This document shows, piece by piece, positions 1 to 8,369 of a stretch of DNA of 64,000 nt; within the stretch, counting starts at the first letter, position 1; every line of letters begins with the position of its first letter. Origin of the DNA: Candidatus Heimdallarchaeota archaeon (lineage in GTDB: Archaea > Asgardarchaeota > Heimdallarchaeia > Heimdallarchaeales > Heimdallarchaeaceae); contig JABCTC010000020.1 in NCBI GenBank assembly GCA_018238545.1, positions 1-64,000 of the forward strand, read 5' to 3'. The notes under the pieces were generated by a model that saw only the letters and a list, made by a program, of their open reading frames with translations, was not told where the DNA came from and did no database searches. The position numbers were made by a program, and so were the translations under genes.

Positions 1-736
1 CCAAAGTAGGCAAAGTTTCAATTATATCTCCCTCAACATAGTAATCTAGTTGTTCATTATATAAAGTAGGTACAAGATTGAATAATGCTTTTTTAGTCGG
101 TAGAGATGGAGATAATAGAATATCAGCAGCTGGAAAAACTTCTAAACTTGTAGCAACTCCCACAACTATCTCACTCCTATTAGCTACTCTCATTGCAGTG
201 CTAATAATATCCCTGTCCAGAGATTCCCCAAAAAGTATAACTTTTGGTTTTAGAGGATTTTCACATTTAGGACATAAGGGGATTTTTTCCGGTTCAATGT
301 GTTTTTCGTAATTCATCTTTTCCTCATGAGAACATCTAATACAGTGCATTATGTCAGGATTGCCGTGTAATTCGTAAACATTTACAGATCCGGATTTCTG
401 ATGGAGCCCATCAATATTTTGCGTAGCAATATGAACACTATTTTCTCCTTTCATTTGTTGAATCTCTGTAATAGCGTAATGACCTGCATTAGGTTCTACG
501 GGACGAAAATCCTCATAAATAATACGAAAGAACTCCCACACTTTATCAGGGTTCTTTCTAAAAGCTCCGATAGACGCTACTTCACTAGGTTTGAATTTTT
601 CCCACAGTCCGCCTTCAGAACGAAAATCAGGAATACCACTATGAACACTTGTACCAGCACCAGTAAAGAAAATGATTGTCTCTGCTTTTAAAATCTGCTT
701 AGCAATCATTCTTATGATCTCGTCATTTGTATCCAT
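1..736 (-). CDS. Sir2-family NAD-dependent protein deacylase (partial, C-terminus off the window)
   Basis: This gene is missing from the ORF track because it runs off the left edge. Reading the minus strand from the ATG at 736-734 gives an open frame of 245 codons. It shows the Sir2 NAD-binding motifs GAGTS (about 26-30) and GIPDFR (34-39), the TQNIDGLH motif (105-112), the catalytic His in ELHGN (about 124), and a zinc ribbon with CxxC pairs near residues 132/135 and 155/158. The family removes acetyl or longer acyl groups from lysine using NAD. Only the last part of the Rossmann fold is missing. It is divergent from the fumarase beta gene. A second Sir2 gene lies near 40 kb; the two differ clearly in sequence and are not a recent duplicate. 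Confidence 0.93.
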   Translation of the reverse strand, partial: MDTNDEIIRMIAKQILKAETIIFFTGAGTSVHSGIPDFRSEGGLWEKFKPSEVASIGAFRKNPDKVWEFFRIIYEDFRPVEPNAGHYAITEIQQMKGENSVHIATQNIDGLHQKSGSVNVYELHGNPDIMHCIRCSHEEKMNYEKHIEPEKIPLCPKCENPLKPKVILFGESLDRDIISTAMRVANRSEIVVGVATSLEVFPAADILLSPSLPTKKALFNLVPTLYNEQLDYYVEGDIIETLPTL

Positions 737-907
737 AAGGTTCACTCAGTAACTCTGTTCGAATAAAGTTTTGATTATATTTGGAGAGGTTATATTTAAT
801 GTTTTAAGCTCTTATAGACTAAAACTTCTAAAATGTTACAAAAGGTTGTTTGAGGTTTTGTAAGTCCATTCAGAAAGATTTACATGTATCTAGTTTTCAG
901 AGGACTC

Positions 908-1504
908 ATGGACTACCATTTAACTACTCCAATACCACCCGAAGAACTGAAAAAAATCAGGATTGGGGATATAGTGTACCTGACAGGTACAGTTGTCACT
1001 GCTAGAGATGAAGCTCATCTTAAGGCATTAGAACTTCACAAAGAAGGTAAAGAACTACCTGTGAATTTCACCGGTATAGGACTTTTTCATTGTGGTCCAG
1101 TAATGAAAAAGAATGTTGATGATGAGTGGATAGTTGTTGCTGCAGGACCAACTACATCTGCAAGAATGGAAATCTTTCAAGATGAATTCATTAAAGTGTT
1201 TCATCCTGGAATAATCATTGGTAAAGGTGGAATGGGTGAAAAAACTGCCAAAGCGTGTCAAGAAGAAACTTGCATCTATGGATACTTCACTGGTGGAGCA
1301 GCTCTATTAGCAGCTGACAGAATAAAGAAGGTAAGGGATGTTTTTTGGTATGAAGAACTAGGAATGCCAGAATCACTCTGGGTATACGAAGTTGAAGAGT
1401 TTGGACCTTTAACTATAACAATAGACACCCATGGTGGGAATTTAACTGATGAGAGCAAAAAGAAAATAGAAGAAAACAAAAATAAGATTCTGCAAGAACT
1501 TTAG
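908..1504 (+). CDS. fumB: Class I fumarate hydratase, beta (C-terminal) subunit
   Basis: This is the swivelling beta subunit of the oxygen-sensitive 4Fe-4S fumarase, which interconverts fumarate and malate with the alpha subunit encoded at 6555. Counted from the track start at 884, the conserved GPTTSARM is at 88-95, IIGKGGMG at 111-118 and FTGGAA at 135-140; length is normal for a stand-alone beta subunit. I prefer the second Met (908) because family similarity starts there and a purine-rich AGAGGA lies just upstream. In archaea alpha and beta genes are normally adjacent. Here they are separated by about 5 kb, and a diverged copy of this gene's last roughly 40 codons sits immediately before the alpha gene. 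The gene ends with TAG. Confidence 0.92.
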   Translation: MDYHLTTPIPPEELKKIRIGDIVYLTGTVVTARDEAHLKALELHKEGKELPVNFTGIGLFHCGPVMKKNVDDEWIVVAAGPTTSARMEIFQDEFIKVFHPGIIIGKGGMGEKTAKACQEETCIYGYFTGGAALLAADRIKKVRDVFWYEELGMPESLWVYEVEEFGPLTITIDTHGGNLTDESKKKIEENKNKILQEL

Positions 1505-1610
1505 AGATATTTTGTGAGATTATTCTTTTTTCTCAGACTTATCGTCGTTTTTTTCACATTTTTCTTTAGTTTATAAACCAATTGTGTTATTATATTATTG
1601 AGTAACATAA

Positions 1611-4331
1611 ATGTCAACCAATTCAGGAGAAGAAGAAACCTATAATCACATCAGCCTAGATGATTTAAAACTGGAAATTCAAGAGGAATTAAAGAATATC
1701 AGAAGTGTAAAGAAAACTTTGCGTAAATTAAGCAAAGAAATCAAGTATTCCCAAGAATATAAATTCTCTGAGAAGAATGAAATTAGAATAAACACAGAAT
1801 TCATTAAACACAAATATACTTGCAATAAGGAGATTCTCGCTGGTAGTATTTCAATAAAAGAACATCTAGCTTATGTATTCAAAGAATCGGTTAAAGGATC
1901 TAGAATATTAAGAAATGCTATTCAAATAACAGGTATTGATATTGACCAAAATTCTACTGACTGGATAAAACATCTTCTTAATGATATGTCAAATTTGAAT
2001 CACATTTTTGGTATCCTAAATGAAAATAGTTCCCGAAATATCATAGAATTGACAAATTTCTATCTCAAACAGTATAATGTTTCAGAGAAAGGTAAATTTA
2101 ACCTATTAAAGAGAGATAATTGTTCAGATGATCTAAAAAATTACGTGTGCAAACTTGAATGTGTAGAGGCTGATTCTTATGTTCGTGTACTCCTAACTAA
2201 ATGTGGTGTTCATGGAATTACCAGCACACATTCTGCTGAATACTTTCTTAAAGCATTTATTAAATTACACTTTGAAAATGACTCGATAAGAAGGCACTGG
2301 TTTAAATCTAAAAATCAAAAATCATTTAATAAAGTCCTTGTTAAAGGACTAAAAGGTAAATTTTCCAGTTCAAATGGCTTTGATGATATTCTGTTAACAG
2401 TATCTGGGAAAGACAAGTCTGAAAAATTTGATTTAAAGACTGTTGAAATGAAAGTAGGAGATGATTTGGGGAGCTTTTTCGATTACATTAGAACAAACAA
2501 AAATACAAAATTTACCTCTCAAATATGTGATGATATTGACAGTTTTCTTGCAATCAGATATAAACAATTAGTAAATAACAATATTGATTCTGAGCTTGCT
2601 AATAACATAATAGTGAATTTAAACAATAAATACAAATTTACAGCATCAGGGATAGGTTACAATTTTAATATTAAGATTAAATCTGACAATCTACGTAATG
2701 TTCTCATAGGTGCTGGGTTGACACAAGATAAAACTAATCGGATTTTAGAGGGAGCTATAAAACAGAACCAGTTGATTTCACTTATGCAGCATGGAAGTGC
2801 TCATAAGATGGTGAAAAAGAAAGGATATTATACAACAATAGACGAAATTGTTCATGATATAGAGTTTAAAGTTAAAATTAACGATAAAAACAAAGAAAAA
2901 TACGTGATTGTAAAGATACATCGTGATATGTTCTTACCAAAATTTGTTATAAGAGATAATGGTAAGCTAATTCTAGAAATTGAAGGTTTTAGTTCTGTTC
3001 TACAGAAATTGGTCAATGAGAAAAACAAGACATCAGATCAATATAAAGCCTACATGAAACTCAAAATTATATTTAATAGTGCTTTGGTTGAATTGAACTC
3101 ATGTGAAATTAGCTATAATACTTCTGCTGAAGAGGTTGTTGGAAATCTGAATGAAGTGCATCAATCAATTTATTTTGAAATAATCAAACATTGTAGGGAT
3201 GGTTTATTTGAAGAACTATCTGTTTTTGAAAATGGAAGAATGTCTCACTGTTTGGAAACGATAAGTAATCTAGGTCAGAAAACCAGGGAACAACTTAAAA
3301 AACATTTCAAAAGCAAAAGTATTGTACCTTATACGTTTCATCAACATTGGCAAACACTTTATTCTCTAGAGAAAGCATTCCAATTAAAAGGCATGATTGC
3401 AAATTCCTCACCAGTGAACGGTTGGATGATTCTGAAAAATAGATATATTGGAAAAATGCTTCCTAATGACATTGTTGAAATTTGCGAAGTAGCAAATATT
3501 TGGAATGAATTTCTAGAAGATTCAAATTGGTTTCAAAAGATATTAAGAGATTTACCACCACCCTACAAAATTCCAGATGGATTTAATCTCAATCATCGAG
3601 CTCATATCATTAGACCAATTATTTTTTTTGATAAACAATTAATGACTCCAGTTATTGTAAAGGGATATAATAATAGAAATCAATGGTTTGGAGTTAAGAT
3701 AGATATTAACAAGTTTTTTGAGGAAAAAACTTCTTTTAGTAAATATCTGTTTCAATTTCCGATCAAGATCAACATTAAGGGGGTTGAATTCAGTCAATCA
3801 GAGGAAATTGTAAAAGCATGGAAAGAACGTCTTATCTACACTGGAGTTCCAGAGGAGCAGGTTAATCTTCTTGGAACTAAGTATAATTTACGAAATGCAG
3901 AAGGTTGCTTTAATGTCAAAATTTTATTTGCAGTTATTTTTGAATTCAGAAATGTTTGGAACGAATTTTCTACATGGATTCGAGAATTTATTCAAACTAC
4001 AAATGAGTGGAGCAAGGTTTTACCAAGTTCAGTGGACCAAATATGTGGTTCAAGACTACGAGTAGTAAATGAACAAATTCAATATGATAATTCAGGAAAA
4101 GGTGATTGGAGAGAAGTGCTACTTGGTCTAGGATCAATGCATGGCAAGGAAATGTGGAATGTACGGAAAGACATTAAACGTTCCTTTGTTTTTCCTTCAC
4201 AAAACAAACTATTCAATAAACTAATCGAAGATATTCAATACCAGATTTGGAAACTAATACCTGAATCACCTCAAAACATAGATGTAAATGAAATCTGGAG
4301 TTTTATCATCTCTAACTGGAATGCATTATGA
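1611..4331 (+). CDS. Large protein of unknown function (906 aa)
   Basis: I do not recognise this protein. It is hydrophilic and lysine/asparagine-rich, with no signal peptide, no obvious membrane segment and no Walker, helicase, integrase or nuclease motif that I can see. The N-terminal 60 residues are charged and probably coiled-coil. Scattered Cys/His (for example CxxxxxxHKYTC near 65-72 and several single Cys) do not form an evident zinc finger. The C-terminal part is rich in Trp and aromatic residues. TATA-like TTATATTATT lies about 20 bases upstream of the ATG, compatible with a leaderless start. It lies within the segment that separates fumarase beta from alpha, so it may have arrived with that segment. 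It is strongly AT-biased but not clearly different from its neighbours. Confidence 0.75.
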   Translation: MSTNSGEEETYNHISLDDLKLEIQEELKNIRSVKKTLRKLSKEIKYSQEYKFSEKNEIRINTEFIKHKYTCNKEILAGSISIKEHLAYVFKESVKGSRILRNAIQITGIDIDQNSTDWIKHLLNDMSNLNHIFGILNENSSRNIIELTNFYLKQYNVSEKGKFNLLKRDNCSDDLKNYVCKLECVEADSYVRVLLTKCGVHGITSTHSAEYFLKAFIKLHFENDSIRRHWFKSKNQKSFNKVLVKGLKGKFSSSNGFDDILLTVSGKDKSEKFDLKTVEMKVGDDLGSFFDYIRTNKNTKFTSQICDDIDSFLAIRYKQLVNNNIDSELANNIIVNLNNKYKFTASGIGYNFNIKIKSDNLRNVLIGAGLTQDKTNRILEGAIKQNQLISLMQHGSAHKMVKKKGYYTTIDEIVHDIEFKVKINDKNKEKYVIVKIHRDMFLPKFVIRDNGKLILEIEGFSSVLQKLVNEKNKTSDQYKAYMKLKIIFNSALVELNSCEISYNTSAEEVVGNLNEVHQSIYFEIIKHCRDGLFEELSVFENGRMSHCLETISNLGQKTREQLKKHFKSKSIVPYTFHQHWQTLYSLEKAFQLKGMIANSSPVNGWMILKNRYIGKMLPNDIVEICEVANIWNEFLEDSNWFQKILRDLPPPYKIPDGFNLNHRAHIIRPIIFFDKQLMTPVIVKGYNNRNQWFGVKIDINKFFEEKTSFSKYLFQFPIKINIKGVEFSQSEEIVKAWKERLIYTGVPEEQVNLLGTKYNLRNAEGCFNVKILFAVIFEFRNVWNEFSTWIREFIQTTNEWSKVLPSSVDQICGSRLRVVNEQIQYDNSGKGDWREVLLGLGSMHGKEMWNVRKDIKRSFVFPSQNKLFNKLIEDIQYQIWKLIPESPQNIDVNEIWSFIISNWNAL

Positions 4332-4406
4332 TAGTAAACCACTTCCAGAATCCTTAAAATTAACGATTCTCTATGTTCTAGTTAGGATATAAAAAGGAAA
4401 TCAATC

Positions 4407-6215
4407 ATGAATAAAAAAATTGGCGTTTTGTTTTTAATTTTGTTTTTTAGTTCTCCATACTTTTTGAAACCAGCTGAAGCAAGTGTAAATATCGCATTTT
4501 ACATTGATTTACTTTCACCAAACACAGACCCTGAAAGAAATCAATGGATTATGTTGATCCAAGAACAGCTTTCAAAAATAGGGATAGGAGTAAGACTACA
4601 TGAATCAACAACTTGGGATAACATTGCTCCTCGTACATGGAGTTATCCCTTAATTGATTATGATTATATTCCAACATATGCTGAGGGCGGTTATGATTTG
4701 CTCTTCGTTAAGTGGTCTTGGGATCTTGATTGGGATCCTACAGATCTTTATAGCAGTCGATGTTTATATCCTAGTGGAAACAATTTTTACCAATATAATA
4801 ATACCACATTTGATGCTAAATTAGATAAATATTTGACAGAATTTGATCCAATTCTACGCAATAAATATTCTCATGATATGCAAAAAATACTCTATGAAGA
4901 CTTGCCTTCAATATGTATTGTCTATCCAAGATTCCTCTTCGCGTATTCTACCAATAGCAGTTACATTGATTGGTTTTTACTATCAATTTCCAATCATCGT
5001 GCTGAAAATTGGCTAGATTATTATGATAGTGTCATCAAATATGCTATTCCTGAAAAGCTCACAGAACCAAATATTTTTGTTCAAAAGACATTCTATGACG
5101 CTCAGTGGATGCAATGTGTCTATGGATCTTTGTATCAAAGAGCTCGGTATAACCATGAATGGGAACCTGTTATTGCAACAGATGCTGTTTATAGTTCTGA
5201 TTATAAGAACTTAACAATTACAATCGATCCAAATGCTAAATTTAGTGATGGAAGCCCAGTTCTTGCTGAAGATGTAAAGTACTCTTATGAATTGTATATG
5301 ACTCCTGCTGTTCATTCATCGAATTACGATTATCTAACAAAGTGGTTTACAACCAATGATTCAATTGAAATTGTTAATCCATATACTCTGAACTTCAATC
5401 TAACTCAAGTGTACACTTTTGCACACAGTTTGCTGTCTTATAGTATTGTGGATAAGAGTATTGCTGATCCAGCTATCGCAGCTTATGGATATAACATTTT
5501 TAACGAAATTCCATTAACGGGGAATGTACTTGATACATTAGTCAAATCTTGTGGTCCTTTCATGTTGGATGTATATGATTCAGTTAACGGTTCAGTTAAG
5601 CTTCTTCCTAATCCTTACTGGAACAACCTTACTGCTTCTAGGGGAATACAACCACTTTTGGATGAATTATATTTTATTCCTTTCTCTAACACTGATTTTG
5701 TTCATTCAGAATTACTCGCAGGCCATATCGATATCATGGATTACCACTTTGAACCTCTCCCATGTATTTTTTGGGATTTTGGAAGTTATGATTGTTACTT
5801 AGTGAAAGAACTTGCTCATGAAGAAATAGCTATTAACTTAAAGCACCCAATTATTGGTACTGGAGAATTAACCCCCGTTGGAACTCCTGAAGCAGCTAGG
5901 TTGATTCGTAAAGCTATAAGTCATGTTATACCAAGATCTGAAATCTCTGATAGTTTATCCTATTTACCCCGACCTGGAATTATACCTATGCCTGATTCTT
6001 GTATAGGATTTGATGATAGTTTGACACCTTATCGTTATGAGCTTGATTCTGCAATATACTATATCGAACAAGCAGGATATTGTGTTGAAGGACCTTGTTC
6101 TGTAACACAGATAACAGCAGAAAACTGCTTACTCATTCTTTGTATTTTAGGATTATCCAGTTTCTATTTAATTTACAAAAGAAAACCTTCTTTCAATAGA
6201 ATGAATAATAGGTGA
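4407..6215 (+). CDS. Membrane-anchored peptide/solute-binding protein (SBP_bac_5 type) with permuted domain order
   Basis: A signal peptide (MNKKIGVLFLILFFSSPYF, 1-25) and a C-terminal transmembrane segment (about 568-590) followed by basic residues predict an extracellular protein anchored at its C-terminus. The body resembles family 5 oligopeptide-binding proteins of ABC importers but in permuted order. Residues about 30-200 match the usual C-terminal part (LIQEQLSKIGIGVRL, WSWDLDWDPTDLY, QKILYEDLPSICIVYPR). Residues about 215-560 match the usual N-terminal and middle part (DPNAKFSDGSPVLAEDVKYSY) and end at IEQAGY, the point where normal family members continue into the C-terminal part. No ABC permease or ATPase gene is adjacent. 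A Shine-Dalgarno-like AAAGGA precedes the ATG by about 9 bases, behind a TATA-like GATATAAAAAGG. Confidence 0.82.
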   Translation: MNKKIGVLFLILFFSSPYFLKPAEASVNIAFYIDLLSPNTDPERNQWIMLIQEQLSKIGIGVRLHESTTWDNIAPRTWSYPLIDYDYIPTYAEGGYDLLFVKWSWDLDWDPTDLYSSRCLYPSGNNFYQYNNTTFDAKLDKYLTEFDPILRNKYSHDMQKILYEDLPSICIVYPRFLFAYSTNSSYIDWFLLSISNHRAENWLDYYDSVIKYAIPEKLTEPNIFVQKTFYDAQWMQCVYGSLYQRARYNHEWEPVIATDAVYSSDYKNLTITIDPNAKFSDGSPVLAEDVKYSYELYMTPAVHSSNYDYLTKWFTTNDSIEIVNPYTLNFNLTQVYTFAHSLLSYSIVDKSIADPAIAAYGYNIFNEIPLTGNVLDTLVKSCGPFMLDVYDSVNGSVKLLPNPYWNNLTASRGIQPLLDELYFIPFSNTDFVHSELLAGHIDIMDYHFEPLPCIFWDFGSYDCYLVKELAHEEIAINLKHPIIGTGELTPVGTPEAARLIRKAISHVIPRSEISDSLSYLPRPGIIPMPDSCIGFDDSLTPYRYELDSAIYYIEQAGYCVEGPCSVTQITAENCLLILCILGLSSFYLIYKRKPSFNRMNNR

Positions 6216-6382
6216 ATAATATCTTGAGAATAAGAAAATCAACTAAGTTTTTCTGATAAAATTGGCTTAATGGGTGCTCTAAAATAAGAAAAAAAAGAGG
6301 ATTTTAGCTTAGAATATTAAGTGATAAATTTTTTTGCTTGTTCATAGCACAAAGTTTTAATTTAATTTGTCTTTTCCAGTAA

Positions 6383-6553
6383 ATGAATCTGATAACAATT
6401 CATAGTTCTTGCAAAGAGTGTCTTTGGGTTTACGAAGTTGAAGAGTTTGGACCATTAACTATAACGATAGACACCCACGGTGGAAACTTTACTGAGGATT
6501 CAAAGAAGAATATTGCTGCAAATCGTGATAAGATTTTGCAGGAGTTGAACTAG
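6383..6553 (+). pseudogene. Truncated fumarase beta 3' end (56-codon ORF upstream of fumA)
   Basis: The last roughly 42 codons of this frame (LWVYEVEEFGPLTITIDTHG and onward, to TAG at 6551-6553) are homologous to the C-terminus of the full fumarase beta gene at 908-1504. A 23-base stretch is identical, and the remainder is diverged mostly as expected for coding DNA. The rest of the beta gene is absent upstream. An ATG at 6383 is in frame, and an AT-rich TTTTAATTTAATTT lies about 27 bases before it, so a 56-residue peptide could be made from a leaderless transcript. The stop codon is one base from the fumA ATG, the spacing expected for translational coupling. It is either a relic of the original beta gene or the displaced end left by an insertion. 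It is too short for the ORF track. Confidence 0.8.
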
Positions 6554-6554
6554 T

Positions 6555-7433
6555 ATGAAGGATATAGCACAAGTAGTAGAAGATACAGCTGCACGGTTAC
6601 TGAAAATCGCTGCAACAATTTTACCTACAGAGGTAAAAAACACATTAATCAAAGATGAGAAAGAGACAGAAGGAAGTTTAGGCAAGTCTCAATTACATGC
6701 AATTAATGAAAATGTTAACATTGCTGAAACACAAAGTAAACCAATGTGCCAAGATACCGGTCTTGTAGCCTTTTTCGTAAAAATCGGTGATAAGTTCCCA
6801 ATTAGATCAGAAGTAAAAACAGCTCTAATTGAAGCAACAAAGAAAGCAACTTCTAATGTGCCTCTCAGACCAAATGCTGTAGATATGTTCAAGGGTAACA
6901 CAAAGAATAATGTTGGATTAAGAGGTTATGTTCCTTGGTTCTACTTTGATTTAGTAGAAGGAGATAAGTGCGAAATTATAGCACTACCTAAGGGTGGTGG
7001 ATCCAGCAACGTCGGAAAAATGAAGATGATTCCACCAGGAAAAGGTATCAAAGGTGTTAAAGAATTTGTAGTTGAAGCAGTAGCTGCTGCTGGACCTTTA
7101 GGTTGTCCCCCATATACAGTTGGTGTTGGTGTTGGAGGAGGAGAAGATATGTGTATGAATCTTGGTAAGAAAGCTCTTCTGAGACCTCTTTATGAATATC
7201 ATGAAGACGAAAAGATAGCCGATTTGGAAAAAGAGATGTTACAAATATTGAACAAACTTGAAATTGGTGCTATGGGACTAGGAGAAGGATCATCTGTACT
7301 AGATGTTCATATGGAATTCGCTGCAAGACATCCTGCATCATTACCTGTAGGAGTAGTTATCTCTTGTTGGGCATTGCGACATGCTGGTGCAACAATAGAT
7401 AAAGAAGGAAATGTGGAATACCACCCACAATAA
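6555..7433 (+). CDS. fumA: Class I fumarate hydratase, alpha (N-terminal) subunit
   Basis: This is the 4Fe-4S-binding catalytic subunit of class I fumarase. Three cysteines are placed as in the family: C65 in PMCQDTG, C184 in GCPPYTVGVGVGG and C271 in ISCWALRHA. The glycine-rich PKGGGSSN (about 145-152) is also present, and the length of 292 is normal. It acts with the beta subunit at 908, which is unusually 5 kb upstream, and begins one base after the stop of the truncated beta copy, with GGAG about 10 bases ahead as a possible ribosome site. It ends directly against the convergent LamG gene. Together with the reductase/dehydrogenase at 25-27 kb and the 2-oxoglutarate oxidoreductase it supplies consecutive C4 steps of the TCA pathway. 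Confidence 0.93.
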   Translation: MKDIAQVVEDTAARLLKIAATILPTEVKNTLIKDEKETEGSLGKSQLHAINENVNIAETQSKPMCQDTGLVAFFVKIGDKFPIRSEVKTALIEATKKATSNVPLRPNAVDMFKGNTKNNVGLRGYVPWFYFDLVEGDKCEIIALPKGGGSSNVGKMKMIPPGKGIKGVKEFVVEAVAAAGPLGCPPYTVGVGVGGGEDMCMNLGKKALLRPLYEYHEDEKIADLEKEMLQILNKLEIGAMGLGEGSSVLDVHMEFAARHPASLPVGVVISCWALRHAGATIDKEGNVEYHPQ

Positions 7434-8240
7434 TCATTCTTTTTTTCTAAGATACAAAATAATCCTTTTCTTGGAAATACTCAAAGAGAGGAATACTACA
7501 CAAAGGAAACCAATAACCATGTGTACATCAACTGTAGTTGTAGGCATTGAGGGAGAAGGATTAGAAAAATTATCTCGAATTTCTTGTTCGTTTAATTCTC
7601 TATTATATATGATTACTTCATCAATGATGCCATCAAACCACCAACCTGATCCACCAGTATCGTGACCAATTTGTAGATAATCTTCCTCATGTTCTTCTGT
7701 ATTTAATGAATCAAAATATGTTGGACTTGTGGCTATAGTTGTTGCATTTACATATAATTTGACATAACTCCCATTCCAAGTAGCTACTAAGTGATACCAA
7801 GTATTTGTATCCAGCACACTGTATGCTCTAGTAGTAGCTACTGCTGTACCACTACTTAAGTAAAGTATTAAATCCCCACCTGTGCAAGACGAAAAATGAA
7901 ATTCTCCTTCTGTCCATAAGATCCATTTACAAACTAAGGGATTCCCACTGCTTCCACCATCACCTGAAAAATTATCTGCTTTTATCCATAATTCTATTGA
8001 AAACCCATCATGAACAGATAAAGTATCTGAGTCTTCTATTCTAACATAGTCATCAATTCCATCAAAAGAAAGAGCTTTTCCTTTTATAGCTTCATTTGTC
8101 CATTCAGCTCCACTTAGAATCCCATCATTATTATTTTGACTACTATCCATTACTTCCTCGCCTTCACCTTCATCAAAATTCCAGTATCCCACAATATCCT
8201 CTTTTTTTATCAGACCTTGCCAGATTTGAAGTTTTTCCAA
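7434..8240 (-). CDS. LamG/concanavalin-like domain surface protein, C-terminal membrane anchor
   Basis: The body (about 17-235) is a LamG-type jelly roll: VGYWNFDEGEGEEVMDSS at the start, then FDGIDDYVRIED, FSIELWIKAD, WYHLVATWNG and IDEVIIYNRELNEQEI, the standard series for this carbohydrate- or protein-binding fold. A Thr/Pro-rich linker and one transmembrane helix (about 243-260) with a basic tail anchor it at the cell surface. The start is uncertain. The track start is a TTG, there is no in-frame ATG upstream before a stop at 8289-8291, and no signal peptide is visible, so the N-terminus may be truncated or exported differently. Its stop codon abuts the fumA stop with no spacer. Confidence 0.75.
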   Translation of the reverse strand: MEKLQIWQGLIKKEDIVGYWNFDEGEGEEVMDSSQNNNDGILSGAEWTNEAIKGKALSFDGIDDYVRIEDSDTLSVHDGFSIELWIKADNFSGDGGSSGNPLVCKWILWTEGEFHFSSCTGGDLILYLSSGTAVATTRAYSVLDTNTWYHLVATWNGSYVKLYVNATTIATSPTYFDSLNTEEHEEDYLQIGHDTGGSGWWFDGIIDEVIIYNRELNEQEIRDNFSNPSPSMPTTTVDVHMVIGFLCVVFLSLSISKKRIILYLRKKE

Positions 8241-8369
8241 AAAAAATTGTTTAACTCTATATGGATACTTTAGATTTTTTAATTTAATTCAGTCCTTATC
8301 TAAAAGTATTAATCTGAATTTACACTCTTTACAATAAGTAGTTCATTCTACGAAGCCTCTATTAAAGAG

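Noticed and set aside
1505-6382. Insertion sequence or integrase in the fumarase interruption
   Set aside because: No DDE, tyrosine or serine recombinase motif and no terminal inverted repeats could be seen; the segment is described only by its flanking duplication.
7411-7665. 84 aa plus-strand ORF
   Set aside because: It overlaps the fumA end and the LamG C-terminus and has no recognisable feature.
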